Below, in pieces: positions 26,055 through 33,444 of a DNA stretch of 64,000 nt (position 1 is the first letter of the stretch; each line of letters opens with the position of its first letter). Source of the stretch: Myxococcaceae bacterium. GTDB taxonomy: Bacteria; Myxococcota; Myxococcia; Myxococcales; Myxococcaceae. The DNA lies in contig JADGRA010000066.1 of assembly GCA_017881265.1 (NCBI GenBank), positions 62,001 to 126,000 on the forward strand, read 5' to 3'. A program made the translations under genes and the position numbers. A model generated the notes under the pieces. It did no database searches, was not told the origin of the DNA, and saw nothing but the letters and a program-made list of their open reading frames with translations.

Positions 26055-26738
26055 TCAAGCGTCCCGGGTGAGGACGTAGCCCACGCCCCGCACCGTCTTG
26101 ATGCGGCGGGGAGCCCGCGGGTCATCGCCCAGCTTCGCCCGCAGGTGGGAGATGTGGACGTCCACCGTCCGCTCGCCCACCACGACGTCGGAGCGGCCAG
26201 CCTCGGCCAGCAGGGCGTCTCGGGGTACCACCCGGCCCGGGCGCCGCATGAGCGCGATGAGAATGTCGAATTCGATTCCGGTCAGCTCCACCGGCTGTCC
26301 GGCCACCTGCACTTCCCGCGTGCCCACGTCCGCGCTGACGTCCCCCACCGCCAGGCGATCGGCGATGGATTCGGGCTTGCTGCGCCGGAGGACTGCCCGA
26401 AGACGCGCGAGCAATTCGCGCGGACTGAAGGGCTTGGGGATGTAGTCGTCAGCGCCAATTTCCAGCCCCACCACGCGGTCGGTCTCGTCGCCCCGGGCGG
26501 TCAGCATCAGCACCGGGACGCCATTCTTGCTGCGGATGCGGCGGACGACTTCCAGGCCGTCCATGCCAGGCATCATCACGTCCAAGAGGACAGCATCAAA
26601 GGTACCGCTGCCGAGAAGCTGCAGGCCGGTGGTCCCGTCCGGAGCGCCGACCACCGAGACGCCGTTCTGCTCCAGGAACGTCTTGAGAAGTTCCTGGAGC
26701 CGGCGGTCATCATCGATGAGCAGCACCCGGACGGACAT
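26055..26738 (-). CDS. OmpR/CpxR-type response regulator
   Basis: A 227-residue regulator: receiver domain (1-118) with acidic pocket IDDD, phospho-acceptor D53 in LLDVMMPG, the Thr of MLTARG and Lys of IPKPFSPREL. A winged-helix Trans_Reg_C domain follows (about 130-225), ending IKTVRGVGYVL. It should bind tandem repeats in DNA when phosphorylated by the kinase encoded next to it. GTGAA/GTAAA repeats in front of the operon are the likely autoregulatory target. Confidence 0.93.
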   Translation of the reverse strand: MSVRVLLIDDDRRLQELLKTFLEQNGVSVVGAPDGTTGLQLLGSGTFDAVLLDVMMPGMDGLEVVRRIRSKNGVPVLMLTARGDETDRVVGLEIGADDYIPKPFSPRELLARLRAVLRRSKPESIADRLAVGDVSADVGTREVQVAGQPVELTGIEFDILIALMRRPGRVVPRDALLAEAGRSDVVVGERTVDVHISHLRAKLGDDPRAPRRIKTVRGVGYVLTRDA

Positions 26739-26751
26739 GGCCCTGGGAAGC

Positions 26752-26967
26752 CTACCAGCCCGGCGCGGCGCCCGGGCCGTGCCAGGCGCCCGGCCCAGGC
26801 GCGGGCGGGACCTGGCCGGTGCGTGCGGCGTCGACGCAGATTTCGGCGACGTGCCGCTCGAAGGCGGCACGCCGGGCCCAGTGGTGCCAGCGCAACTGCT
26901 GCACGCCGGAGCCGAAGCCAACGAGGGCACCAACACCGAGGAGAAACGCCAGAGGGAGTCGTCGCAT
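26752..26967 (-). CDS. Small single-pass membrane protein in the stress operon
   Basis: A 71-residue protein with one N-terminal hydrophobic helix (LPLAFLLGVGALVGFGSGV), a basic segment (LRWHHWARRAAFERHV), one Cys and a Pro/Gly-rich tail. It is supported by a near-perfect AGGAGG six bases before the ATG and by its position: 10 bases after the Spy/CpxP-like gene and 13 before the response regulator. I know no family for it. It may be a small accessory of the signalling circuit. Confidence 0.6.
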   Translation of the reverse strand: MRRLPLAFLLGVGALVGFGSGVQQLRWHHWARRAAFERHVAEICVDAARTGQVPPAPGPGAWHGPGAAPGW

Positions 26968-26977
26968 GGCGTGCCTC

Positions 26978-27505
26978 CTAGACATTCCACCGGCCACGAC
27001 CGGGAGCGCGCTCGAGGAAGTCGGCGAGGGCGCCACGCTGGCGAGCGTCGAGCACCTCGTGCACCCGCGCACCCTGCGTCACCAGCACCTCGCGCACCAC
27101 CTTGATGCGCTCATCGTGGCGCCCGAAGAGGGCTCGCAGCGCATCGACGTCGAAGACGTCGGCGCGCAACGCCCCCGCCAGGTCTCCCCGGGACTGCTGC
27201 CATTCACCCCGGAGACTTGCGAAGGAGCCAGCCACCGCCTCCGCCGCATCGGCGAGCACGGTCTCTTGCGCGGGAGACGTCCCCAACCTTTCGTAGACGA
27301 AGCGCAGCATCCTTCGCGCCCGGCCGGGCTCGCCGAACCCGGGTCCGCCACCACGCCCACCCCAGGACTCCTCGTCCTGCCATCCACGCCGTCCGGGCCC
27401 GCCATGCCAGCCGTGCCAGCCCCGGTGGTGCGCGAAGGCGTAGGGGCGCCGGAGGACGAACACCATTCCGGCCAGACACATTGCTCCAAACAGAAAACCA
27501 AACAT
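26978..27505 (-). CDS. Spy/CpxP-like periplasmic metal- or stress-sensor protein
   Basis: A 175-residue protein with an N-terminal membrane anchor (FGFLFGAMCLAGMVFVL), a His/Gly/Trp-rich linker (HHRGWHGWHGGPGRRGW) that could bind metal, and a helical C-terminal half (LRGEWQQSRGDLAGALRADVF; HEVLDARQRGALADFLE). The last helix corresponds to the LTxxQ-type repeat of Spy/CpxP proteins. These buffer or report envelope stress and inhibit the sensor kinase. As first gene of the operon with regulator and kinase, it probably feeds back on them. AAGGAG lies eight bases before the ATG. Confidence 0.75.
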   Translation of the reverse strand: MFGFLFGAMCLAGMVFVLRRPYAFAHHRGWHGWHGGPGRRGWQDEESWGGRGGGPGFGEPGRARRMLRFVYERLGTSPAQETVLADAAEAVAGSFASLRGEWQQSRGDLAGALRADVFDVDALRALFGRHDERIKVVREVLVTQGARVHEVLDARQRGALADFLERAPGRGRWNV

Positions 27506-27529
27506 CTGGACTGCTCCTTGCGAGGGCGG

Positions 27530-27550
27530 CTGACCGGTCCATCCGGTCAG
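27530..27550. promoter_or_regulatory. Perfect 8-bp inverted repeat upstream of the Spy-like gene
   Basis: CTGACCGG (27530-27537) and CCGGTCAG (27543-27550) are perfect inverted repeats around a five-base spacer, 25-45 bases before the start at 27505. It could be an operator or a 5' UTR hairpin. Confidence 0.45.
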
Positions 27551-27563
27551 AGCGCCGTCCTTC

Positions 27564-27625
27564 GTGAACAGGAGCTAAAGGCCCACTGTGAAGGGCAGAC
27601 CCACCGCGGCGTGAAGAAGTGTAAA
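27564..27625. promoter_or_regulatory. GTGAA/GTAAA repeats, candidate response-regulator binding region
   Basis: On the + strand GTGAA occurs at 27564-27568, 27588-27592 and 27611-27615 (steps of 24 and 23 bases). The last copy is followed after five bases by GTAAA at 27621-27625. GTAAA-N5-GTAAA is the known CpxR-box pattern in enterobacteria, and a CpxR-type regulator is encoded in the downstream operon. The sites lie 60-120 bases before its first gene. Confidence 0.4.
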
Positions 27626-27641
27626 GAGGGCCGGGGGCCCC

Positions 27642-28781
27642 TCAAGGCAGCTCCAGGGCGCGCCACAGGTACCAGCTGGCGACGCTGCGAAAGGGACGCC
27701 AGCGCCATCCTCGCCGCTGGAGCTCTCGCGTCGAGGGTAACCGGCCCCGCCCGAGCGCGCGCGCGTACCCCTTGCGGATGCCGAGGTCTCCCAGTGGAAG
27801 CACGTCAGGTCGGCCGAGGCGAAACAGCAACACCATCTCCACCGTCCACCGGCCAACTCCATGAATTCTGGTCAGGGTGTCGAGGATGCGCTCATCCGGC
27901 CAGCGGCGGAGCACGGCCCAGCCGGGCACCTCTCCGGCCAGGGCATGGGCGGCCAGGTCGCGAAAGGCGCGGGCCTTGCCGGCGGACAGGCCAGCGGCGC
28001 GCAGCTGGCGGTCGGGGGCCTGGCGGATGGCGTTGGGTAGTGGCACGCCCTTGGTGCCGAAGACGGACGCCAGTCGCAGGAGGATGGCCTGGGCGGCCCG
28101 GCCGGAAATCTGCTGGCCGACGATGGAACGTGCCAGCGCCTCGTAAGGCGAGTGCCCACGCCGCAGCGTGAGGCGGTAGGGCCCCACCAGCTGCAGGACG
28201 TCCCCCAGGGCGGGGTCCCTGCGCCTCAGGTGCTCCAGCGCCTCCTCCACCCGTGGCGCCCAGGGCTGGCCGTCACGGGCATGGAGTGGCGGGTGTGCCA
28301 TCGACTCGAGGGCGAGTAACCGCTCGTGGAGCAGCTCGCCCCCGCCCCAGGCCCCCACAAGCCCCGCCGGGCCGACCACGCGGTGGCCGGGAAGCAGCAC
28401 CGGCAGTGGGTTTCGCGCCAGCAGCGCGCGCAGCTGGGCTTCGGACAGCGCGAGGCGAGCCGCGAAGGCTCCCGCCTCCGCGGTGGCGCCCGCCGGTGTC
28501 CCTTGGAGGACCTCCGCCACGGCGCGCAGGGACGGCGAGGCCCTAGACAGGTCGAGCGGGACGGCGCTGAAGTCCTGCGGGCGTCCGGACAGATGCTGCC
28601 GCAGGCGCGCGACGGCCTCCCGGACGAAGCGCGGGAGCCGCTTGCCGTCGACGGCGCCCCCTTCAGCCAGGCGCTGGCGCCGTGCCTCCGCGTCGCGCCC
28701 GAAGGTGAGACGCTGGACACCCACCTCGCTCCACTCCACCGCGCACGGGCCAAGCGGCGTCTCGAGGACAGCGAACGCCAT
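27642..28781 (-). CDS. Fusion of a Cys-less alkyltransferase-like domain and AlkA DNA glycosylase
   Basis: This 379-residue protein joins two repair domains. Residues 1-165 follow O6-alkylguanine-DNA alkyltransferase (AVLETPLGPCAVEW; GTPAGATAEAGAFAARL; ARNPLPVLLPGHRVVG), but the methyl-accepting Cys of PCHRV is replaced by Gly132 (PGHRV). It therefore cannot accept alkyl groups and should act like an alkyltransferase-like (ATL) damage sensor. Residues 175-379 are an HhH-GPD glycosylase of the AlkA type: YEALARSIVGQQIS, the helix-hairpin-helix IHGVGRWTVEMVL and catalytic Asp332 (PLGDLGIRKG). I infer base-excision of alkylated bases, guided or broadened by the dead domain. Confidence 0.85.
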   Translation of the reverse strand: MAFAVLETPLGPCAVEWSEVGVQRLTFGRDAEARRQRLAEGGAVDGKRLPRFVREAVARLRQHLSGRPQDFSAVPLDLSRASPSLRAVAEVLQGTPAGATAEAGAFAARLALSEAQLRALLARNPLPVLLPGHRVVGPAGLVGAWGGGELLHERLLALESMAHPPLHARDGQPWAPRVEEALEHLRRRDPALGDVLQLVGPYRLTLRRGHSPYEALARSIVGQQISGRAAQAILLRLASVFGTKGVPLPNAIRQAPDRQLRAAGLSAGKARAFRDLAAHALAGEVPGWAVLRRWPDERILDTLTRIHGVGRWTVEMVLLFRLGRPDVLPLGDLGIRKGYARALGRGRLPSTRELQRRGWRWRPFRSVASWYLWRALELP

Positions 28782-28784
28782 GTC

Positions 28785-29879
28785 CTAGGGTGTGGACACC
28801 AGGTGGTCGGCGTCGTGCACCAGACCCTCGGCGCGTCCCACCACCCGCATCCAGCCGACGGAGTGCTCGCTCCGGGCGAACCAGCCGGTCTGGGCACGGG
28901 CCAATTCGAGGAAGCCGAGGGCCTGGCTGCCCCGCAGGAAGTCCACCCGCAGCTCGACGTGTGGTTCCCCCTCGGGGGGGACCTCCCCCCGCCCGAGGAC
29001 GTCCGTCGGGACGACCTTGTTCAACCGTTCCAACCAACCTTGGGCGTACGCGTCCGGCGTCTCGGCGCGGACGTCATTGAAGACTTTGGCGCTGCCCCCG
29101 ACGCGCTTCTGGACGAGCGTCCGGGACACGGTGCCGAGGCGCACCACCACGCGGTCCGCGTCCTCCGGACGGAAGGCATGCACCCGTCGGTCGACCAGCC
29201 GGCTTGCGGCGGCGGCCAGGTCCTGGACCAGCGTCCCCCCCAACACGTAGACGCGCCCGTCCTCGGTGCGGACGTAGGAAGCGCCCGTCCCCACTGGCGT
29301 GGAAACCTCGAAGCTCATGTGGCGGGCCTGCGTCCAGACGTCGAGCCGGCGCAGACCGGTGTCCAGGCCCAGCTCGCGCAGCTTGGCGGCGTCCGGGACG
29401 CCGAGGGCCCGCGAGGCGGTGAAGGGCGAGAACTGCTCGAGCAGCTTCTCGGCAGTCTCATTGCCGCGAAGCTCGCGGTCCGGAGCCGGCGGGGCAATTT
29501 CCAGGGCCGAAGCGCCGCCGTCGCCCCGAGGGCCCGCGTCGGCGCGGGCGCCAGCGTCGGCGGCCCGCAGCGCTGGCACGCCGGCGTCCGGAGGGAGCCC
29601 TGCTCGGGCGCCGGCGTCTATCCCGGCGTCGGGCGCCAGAAGCGACGGGCTGCGGGCGATGATTACCCACGCCTCGGGCTGGCCCTGGCTGACGCGCTCG
29701 ACCTCCACGCGGTGGCTTCCGTCGTCCCACACGACGCTTTGCACCGAACCCGGTGACAGCTCGGCAATGACGACGCGGTCGGACGTCGCGGCCTCGGGCG
29801 CCCGCAACCAGGTGGCGACGGCGAGCGCCAGCGCCCCCGCTGCAATGGCTCCCTGCACCGCTGCGCTCCGCGGCTTCAA
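28785..29879 (-). CDS. DUF4340-type protein of an ABC/GldG-like gene set
   Basis: A 364-residue protein with one N-terminal transmembrane helix (AAVQGAIAAGALALAVATWL), a long Ala/Asp/Gly-rich linker and two beta-rich halves. This resembles DUF4340 proteins, which are regularly encoded after GldF/GldG-like genes. Its start is a TTG overlapping the upstream TGA (TTGA), supported by GGAGGG seven bases before it; ATG codons further upstream would overlap the previous gene by about 90 bases. It is the last of four overlapping genes for an ABC system, role unknown. Confidence 0.75.
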   Translation of the reverse strand: MKPRSAAVQGAIAAGALALAVATWLRAPEAATSDRVVIAELSPGSVQSVVWDDGSHRVEVERVSQGQPEAWVIIARSPSLLAPDAGIDAGARAGLPPDAGVPALRAADAGARADAGPRGDGGASALEIAPPAPDRELRGNETAEKLLEQFSPFTASRALGVPDAAKLRELGLDTGLRRLDVWTQARHMSFEVSTPVGTGASYVRTEDGRVYVLGGTLVQDLAAAASRLVDRRVHAFRPEDADRVVVRLGTVSRTLVQKRVGGSAKVFNDVRAETPDAYAQGWLERLNKVVPTDVLGRGEVPPEGEPHVELRVDFLRGSQALGFLELARAQTGWFARSEHSVGWMRVVGRAEGLVHDADHLVSTP

Positions 29880-31708
29880 CGCCGCACCCTCCGCCGCCGC
29901 GTCACCACCAGGCCGGCCGCCAGCGCGAGCGCCGGAGCCAGGAAGAGCGTGGCGTAGAACCACAGGACGTCCTGACCGCGCGTGTGCTGCATAGGGACGT
30001 CGACTTCGCTGGTGGGCGCCCCGATGGCGTCCTCGCCGAGCAGCCAGCGCACTGAATCCAGCGCGAAGGTGCGGTTGCCGACGTTGCCCTCCATGGCCAC
30101 GTCGGTGAGGACGTCCGAGTCGGCCACCACCACCGCACGGCCATCGGTGGCCCCCTTGCGCTGAAGCGTCACCGCCGCCGCCAATTCCCAGGCCCGTCGC
30201 TTGCCCACCCGCGGTTCGAAGGAGAAGCTGCCCTGCAGGTCCCGGAAGGTGTCCGGCAGGGCCAGCACGGTGAAGTCCACGGCCGTGCCGGTCGGCTTCT
30301 GCTTGAGGACCTCCAGCGAGCCGGCGGTGACGAAGAGCAGCGGTGCCGAGACGCCGAGCCTGGCCAGGGTGGCCACCGACGGGTGGAAAGAGTAGGTGGC
30401 CGTCACCAGTAGCGCCCGGTCGCTGGGCTGGTGCGAGCGCGGGACGTACACCCGGTCGTTGGCCAGCATGGTCGGGACGAAGCGCACCCCCAGCGGCTGC
30501 AGCAGCGCATCGAAGGCCTCGCCCACCTCGGGGTCGAGGGCGATGAGCATCCGCCCGCCGCCGCGGACATAGCGGTTGAGGGCCTGGATTTCCTCGGAGA
30601 GAAACGGCGAGGTGGGGCCGAGGATGAGCACGGCACCGGCGTCCTTCGGCACCTCGGTGGCAAGGCCCTCCGCCAGTCCGAGTGAACGCAGATCGTCATT
30701 CTGCGCCCGAAGCAAGTCGCGAAAGATGCGCACCGCGCCCCGTGCATCCAGCGCGTCCGGATTCTGCTCCATCCGCTCTCCGTGCCCGCTGGTGAAGTAG
30801 AGCACCTGGCGGGCCCGCGCCACGGCCGCCAGGCGCTTGGAGATTTCGGCGTCGAGGGCCCGCAGCTCACCGCGGGCCTGTTCCATCTCGAGGCCCGGGA
30901 CGTACACCTCCTTGCGCGCTCCCCGGCTCACCACCACCGAGCCGTTGGCCGTGACCCCGAGCTCCCGGGCCCGTCCGAGGTCGATGGCCTGGTCGAGGAC
31001 GCGGACTTCCAGCCGAGGGTTCTCCCGCCCGAGGTCCCGCGCGTACTCGCCGACCGCCGCGCCGACGTCGTTGCCCGGCGGGAAGAAGAGGGTCAGCGTC
31101 ACCGGCTCCGTCAGGCCACGGACGATGGCGCGGGTGGCCTCGCTGGGCCGCGCGGTGCGGAAGTAGGAGAGGTCCACCTTGGCATCGCGCGCGTCTGCCA
31201 CCCAGCCGAGCGCCAGGGCCGAGACCAGCACCGACGCCAGGCCGAGGCCCGACAGGACGGCGTCCTGCACCCGGTGCTCCTCCACGGTGGGGGCCCGGGA
31301 CATGGACGCAAAGGCAAGCTCGCCGAGGGCCAGGGGCAGCAGCGAGAAGAGGACGAGAAGCGCACACAGGGCGCGGAAGGCCACCGCGAGCCGGGGCGCC
31401 GACTGCGCCAGGTCCGGACCGCCGAGCCGGGGAAGCAGTTCCGACTGGAGGAAGTACGCGAGCAGGGCCAACAGGCCGATGGCCTTCAGCGTGGCGAAGG
31501 TGCGCTCGACCGAGGCGCGCCGGTCGTCCTCCTCGGAGCTGGAGCGGCCCAGACGCAGGGCGAAGGCGCCGAGGGCGAGGAGGACGCCGAGGGTGGTGCA
31601 GCCCACCCGTGCCGGACCCGCACCCAGCAGCCGCTCCCCGATGAAGACGGCGAGCAGCCCGGCGGCGAAGGACGCCGACAGCCAAGCGCTGCGTGGACTC
31701 AGCGCCAC
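29876..31708 (-). CDS. GldG-like ABC-transporter-associated membrane protein
   Basis: A 610-residue membrane protein. Four hydrophobic helices lie in the first 180 residues; a large outward domain with the GldG/ABC_transp_aux pattern follows (LTLFFPPGNDVGAAV; VLYFTSGHGERM; AGAVLILGPTSPFLSEEIQAL; GGGRMLIALDPEVG), and a last helix ends in a run of Arg. GldG is an auxiliary of the gliding-associated ABC transporter of Bacteroidota, but homologues occur in non-gliding bacteria too. It overlaps the permease gene by 10 bases and should form a complex with it. Confidence 0.87.
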   Translation of the reverse strand: MALSPRSAWLSASFAAGLLAVFIGERLLGAGPARVGCTTLGVLLALGAFALRLGRSSSEEDDRRASVERTFATLKAIGLLALLAYFLQSELLPRLGGPDLAQSAPRLAVAFRALCALLVLFSLLPLALGELAFASMSRAPTVEEHRVQDAVLSGLGLASVLVSALALGWVADARDAKVDLSYFRTARPSEATRAIVRGLTEPVTLTLFFPPGNDVGAAVGEYARDLGRENPRLEVRVLDQAIDLGRARELGVTANGSVVVSRGARKEVYVPGLEMEQARGELRALDAEISKRLAAVARARQVLYFTSGHGERMEQNPDALDARGAVRIFRDLLRAQNDDLRSLGLAEGLATEVPKDAGAVLILGPTSPFLSEEIQALNRYVRGGGRMLIALDPEVGEAFDALLQPLGVRFVPTMLANDRVYVPRSHQPSDRALLVTATYSFHPSVATLARLGVSAPLLFVTAGSLEVLKQKPTGTAVDFTVLALPDTFRDLQGSFSFEPRVGKRRAWELAAAVTLQRKGATDGRAVVVADSDVLTDVAMEGNVGNRTFALDSVRWLLGEDAIGAPTSEVDVPMQHTRGQDVLWFYATLFLAPALALAAGLVVTRRRRVRR

Positions 31709-32427
31709 CGTCTGGCCTCCACCACCCGCGTGGCCGCAAACAGCAGCACCCAGGTGACGAGCAGGTAGTAGGCGACGTCACGCAGGTGCACCACCCCCGA
31801 CTGGAAGGGGACAAAGTGCAGGTTGTGCAGGGCCAGCGCGGCAAAGAATCCAGCGAACGGCGGCTCGGCCACCCGGGACAGCTGCCAGGCGACCAGCAGC
31901 CCCACCAGCATGGCGCCCCCGAGGATGCCGGCGACAATCTGCGTGCGGGCCAGCGCCGAGGCAAACGTCCCCAGCGCCACACAGGCCGAGGCCAGCAGCA
32001 GCAGGCCGAGGTAACCAGCGGCGAGATGGCCGAAGGATACCTTGCCGTGGATGAGGATGAGCAGCGGCATGTATGCGGTGAGCAGGGTGACGCCGCAAAG
32101 GAAGGCGAGGCCGGCGAAGAATTTCCCGAGGACGATGTCCACGTCCTGGACGGGGGAGGCGTACAGCAAGGGCAGCGTGCCGGCCTGGCGCTCCTCGGCG
32201 AGCAGCCGCATGGAAACGAAGATGGCGGCCACCATCGTCGTCCCGCTGGAGAAGTAGAAGAAGCGAGTCAACACCTCCGCCGAGCGGCGGATGCCCTCCA
32301 GCGCGAAGGAATTGAAGAGGAGCCCGTCCACCGCCAGAACGGCCGCCAGGATGACCCAGCCGGCCATGGTGCCCACCATGGCCAGCAGCTCGCGGCGCGC
32401 GATGAGGACGACGTTACGCACGCTCAC
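31699..32427 (-). CDS. ABC-2-type transporter permease
   Basis: A 242-residue permease with six transmembrane helices, like GldF/NosY. It starts NVVLIARRELLAMVGTMAGWV and contains RLLAEERQAGTLPLLYASPV, the coupling helix typical of ABC-2 permeases (ExxxGT). The GTG start overlaps the stop of the ATPase gene (GTGA). With the ATPase it forms an exporter of unknown substrate. Confidence 0.88.
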   Translation of the reverse strand: MSVRNVVLIARRELLAMVGTMAGWVILAAVLAVDGLLFNSFALEGIRRSAEVLTRFFYFSSGTTMVAAIFVSMRLLAEERQAGTLPLLYASPVQDVDIVLGKFFAGLAFLCGVTLLTAYMPLLILIHGKVSFGHLAAGYLGLLLLASACVALGTFASALARTQIVAGILGGAMLVGLLVAWQLSRVAEPPFAGFFAALALHNLHFVPFQSGVVHLRDVAYYLLVTWVLLFAATRVVEARRWR

Positions 32428-33356
32428 CCCTCCGTCCCCCGGGTCAGCCTGAGGAAGAGGGATTCGAGCCGGTCCTGGCCGACGTCGAGGCGCACCAGGT
32501 CCAGGCCGGCGGCGACGACTGCCCGGGCGATGGCGGGCCGGAGGCCTTCGGCCGCGTCGGCGTGCAGCTCCACCCGGTCCTCCTCGGCGGACGCCACCGT
32601 CACCTGCTTCACTCCGGGCACGCCGCGCAGCGCAGCCTCGGCGGCCGGGGCCGACCCGCGCACCTGCACCACCACCGTCCCGCTTCCGCCCAGCCGCTGC
32701 TCGAGCTCGTGCTCCGTCCCCTGGGCCACCAGCTCGCCGTCGCGGATGACGAGGAGCCGGTCACAGGTCTGCGCAATCTCGGGGAGGATGTGGCTGCTCA
32801 CCAGCACGGTGTGGGTGGTGCGCAGGCTCCGCAACAGGGAACGCATTTCAATGATTTGCGCCGGGTCCAGCCCCTTGCTCGGCTCATCCAGCAGCAGCAC
32901 CGACGGCCCGTGGACGAGCGCCTGTGCGACGCCCACGCGCTGGCGGTACCCGTGGCTGAGCGCGCCCACGAGCTCCCGGTGCACAGCGCGCAGGGCCGTG
33001 CGCTCCTCGACTGCCTCGACCGCGGACGGTGTGCGCGATGCCGGGACGCCGTGGATCTCGGCGACAAACCTCAGGTACTCCCCCACCGTCATCTCGTCAT
33101 AGAGCGGCGGCTGCTCGGGCAAGTAGCCAATCCGCTGCTTGAGGCTGAGCGGCGCCCGGGCCACGTCCATGCCGTCGATGCGCACGGTGCCCGAGGAAGG
33201 GAGCAGCACCGCGGCGAGAATCTTCAGCGTGGTGGTTTTTCCCGCCCCGTTGAGGCCGAGAAAGCCCACCACCTCTCCGGTGGAAATCCGGAAACTCAGG
33301 TCATGAACGGCGGCCCGCGCCCCGTAGTACTTGGTGAGACCGTCCACCTGAATCAT
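32424..33356 (-). CDS. ABC transporter ATP-binding protein
   Basis: A 310-residue ATPase: Walker A GLNGAGKTTT, Q-loop YLPEQPPLYDEMTV, signature LSHGYRQRVG, Walker B VLLLDEPSKGLDP and the switch His (LVSSHIL). The C-terminal 80 residues form the extra domain seen in GldA/NatA-like exporters. It heads the four-gene ABC/GldG/DUF4340 operon. Its ribosome-binding site is buried in a hairpin (33361-33380). Confidence 0.93.
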   Translation of the reverse strand: MIQVDGLTKYYGARAAVHDLSFRISTGEVVGFLGLNGAGKTTTLKILAAVLLPSSGTVRIDGMDVARAPLSLKQRIGYLPEQPPLYDEMTVGEYLRFVAEIHGVPASRTPSAVEAVEERTALRAVHRELVGALSHGYRQRVGVAQALVHGPSVLLLDEPSKGLDPAQIIEMRSLLRSLRTTHTVLVSSHILPEIAQTCDRLLVIRDGELVAQGTEHELEQRLGGSGTVVVQVRGSAPAAEAALRGVPGVKQVTVASAEEDRVELHADAAEGLRPAIARAVVAAGLDLVRLDVGQDRLESLFLRLTRGTEG

Positions 33357-33360
33357 CTGC

Positions 33361-33380
33361 GTCCCTCTTTTCAGAGGGAC
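33361..33380 (-). promoter_or_regulatory. Hairpin covering the ribosome-binding site of the ABC ATPase
   Basis: GTCCCTC and GAGGGAC form a perfect 7-bp stem around a six-base loop (33368-33373). Read on the - strand, the 3' arm contains GAGGG, the Shine-Dalgarno sequence, four bases of spacer before the ATG at 33356 remaining after the stem. No U-tract follows, so translational control is more likely than termination. Confidence 0.55.
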
Positions 33381-33444
33381 TCCGCAGCGTCAAGGCTAAC
33401 GAGTGCCCGCCTCCAGCCCCCACCGGGGGTGGCGGCGCCCAGGC

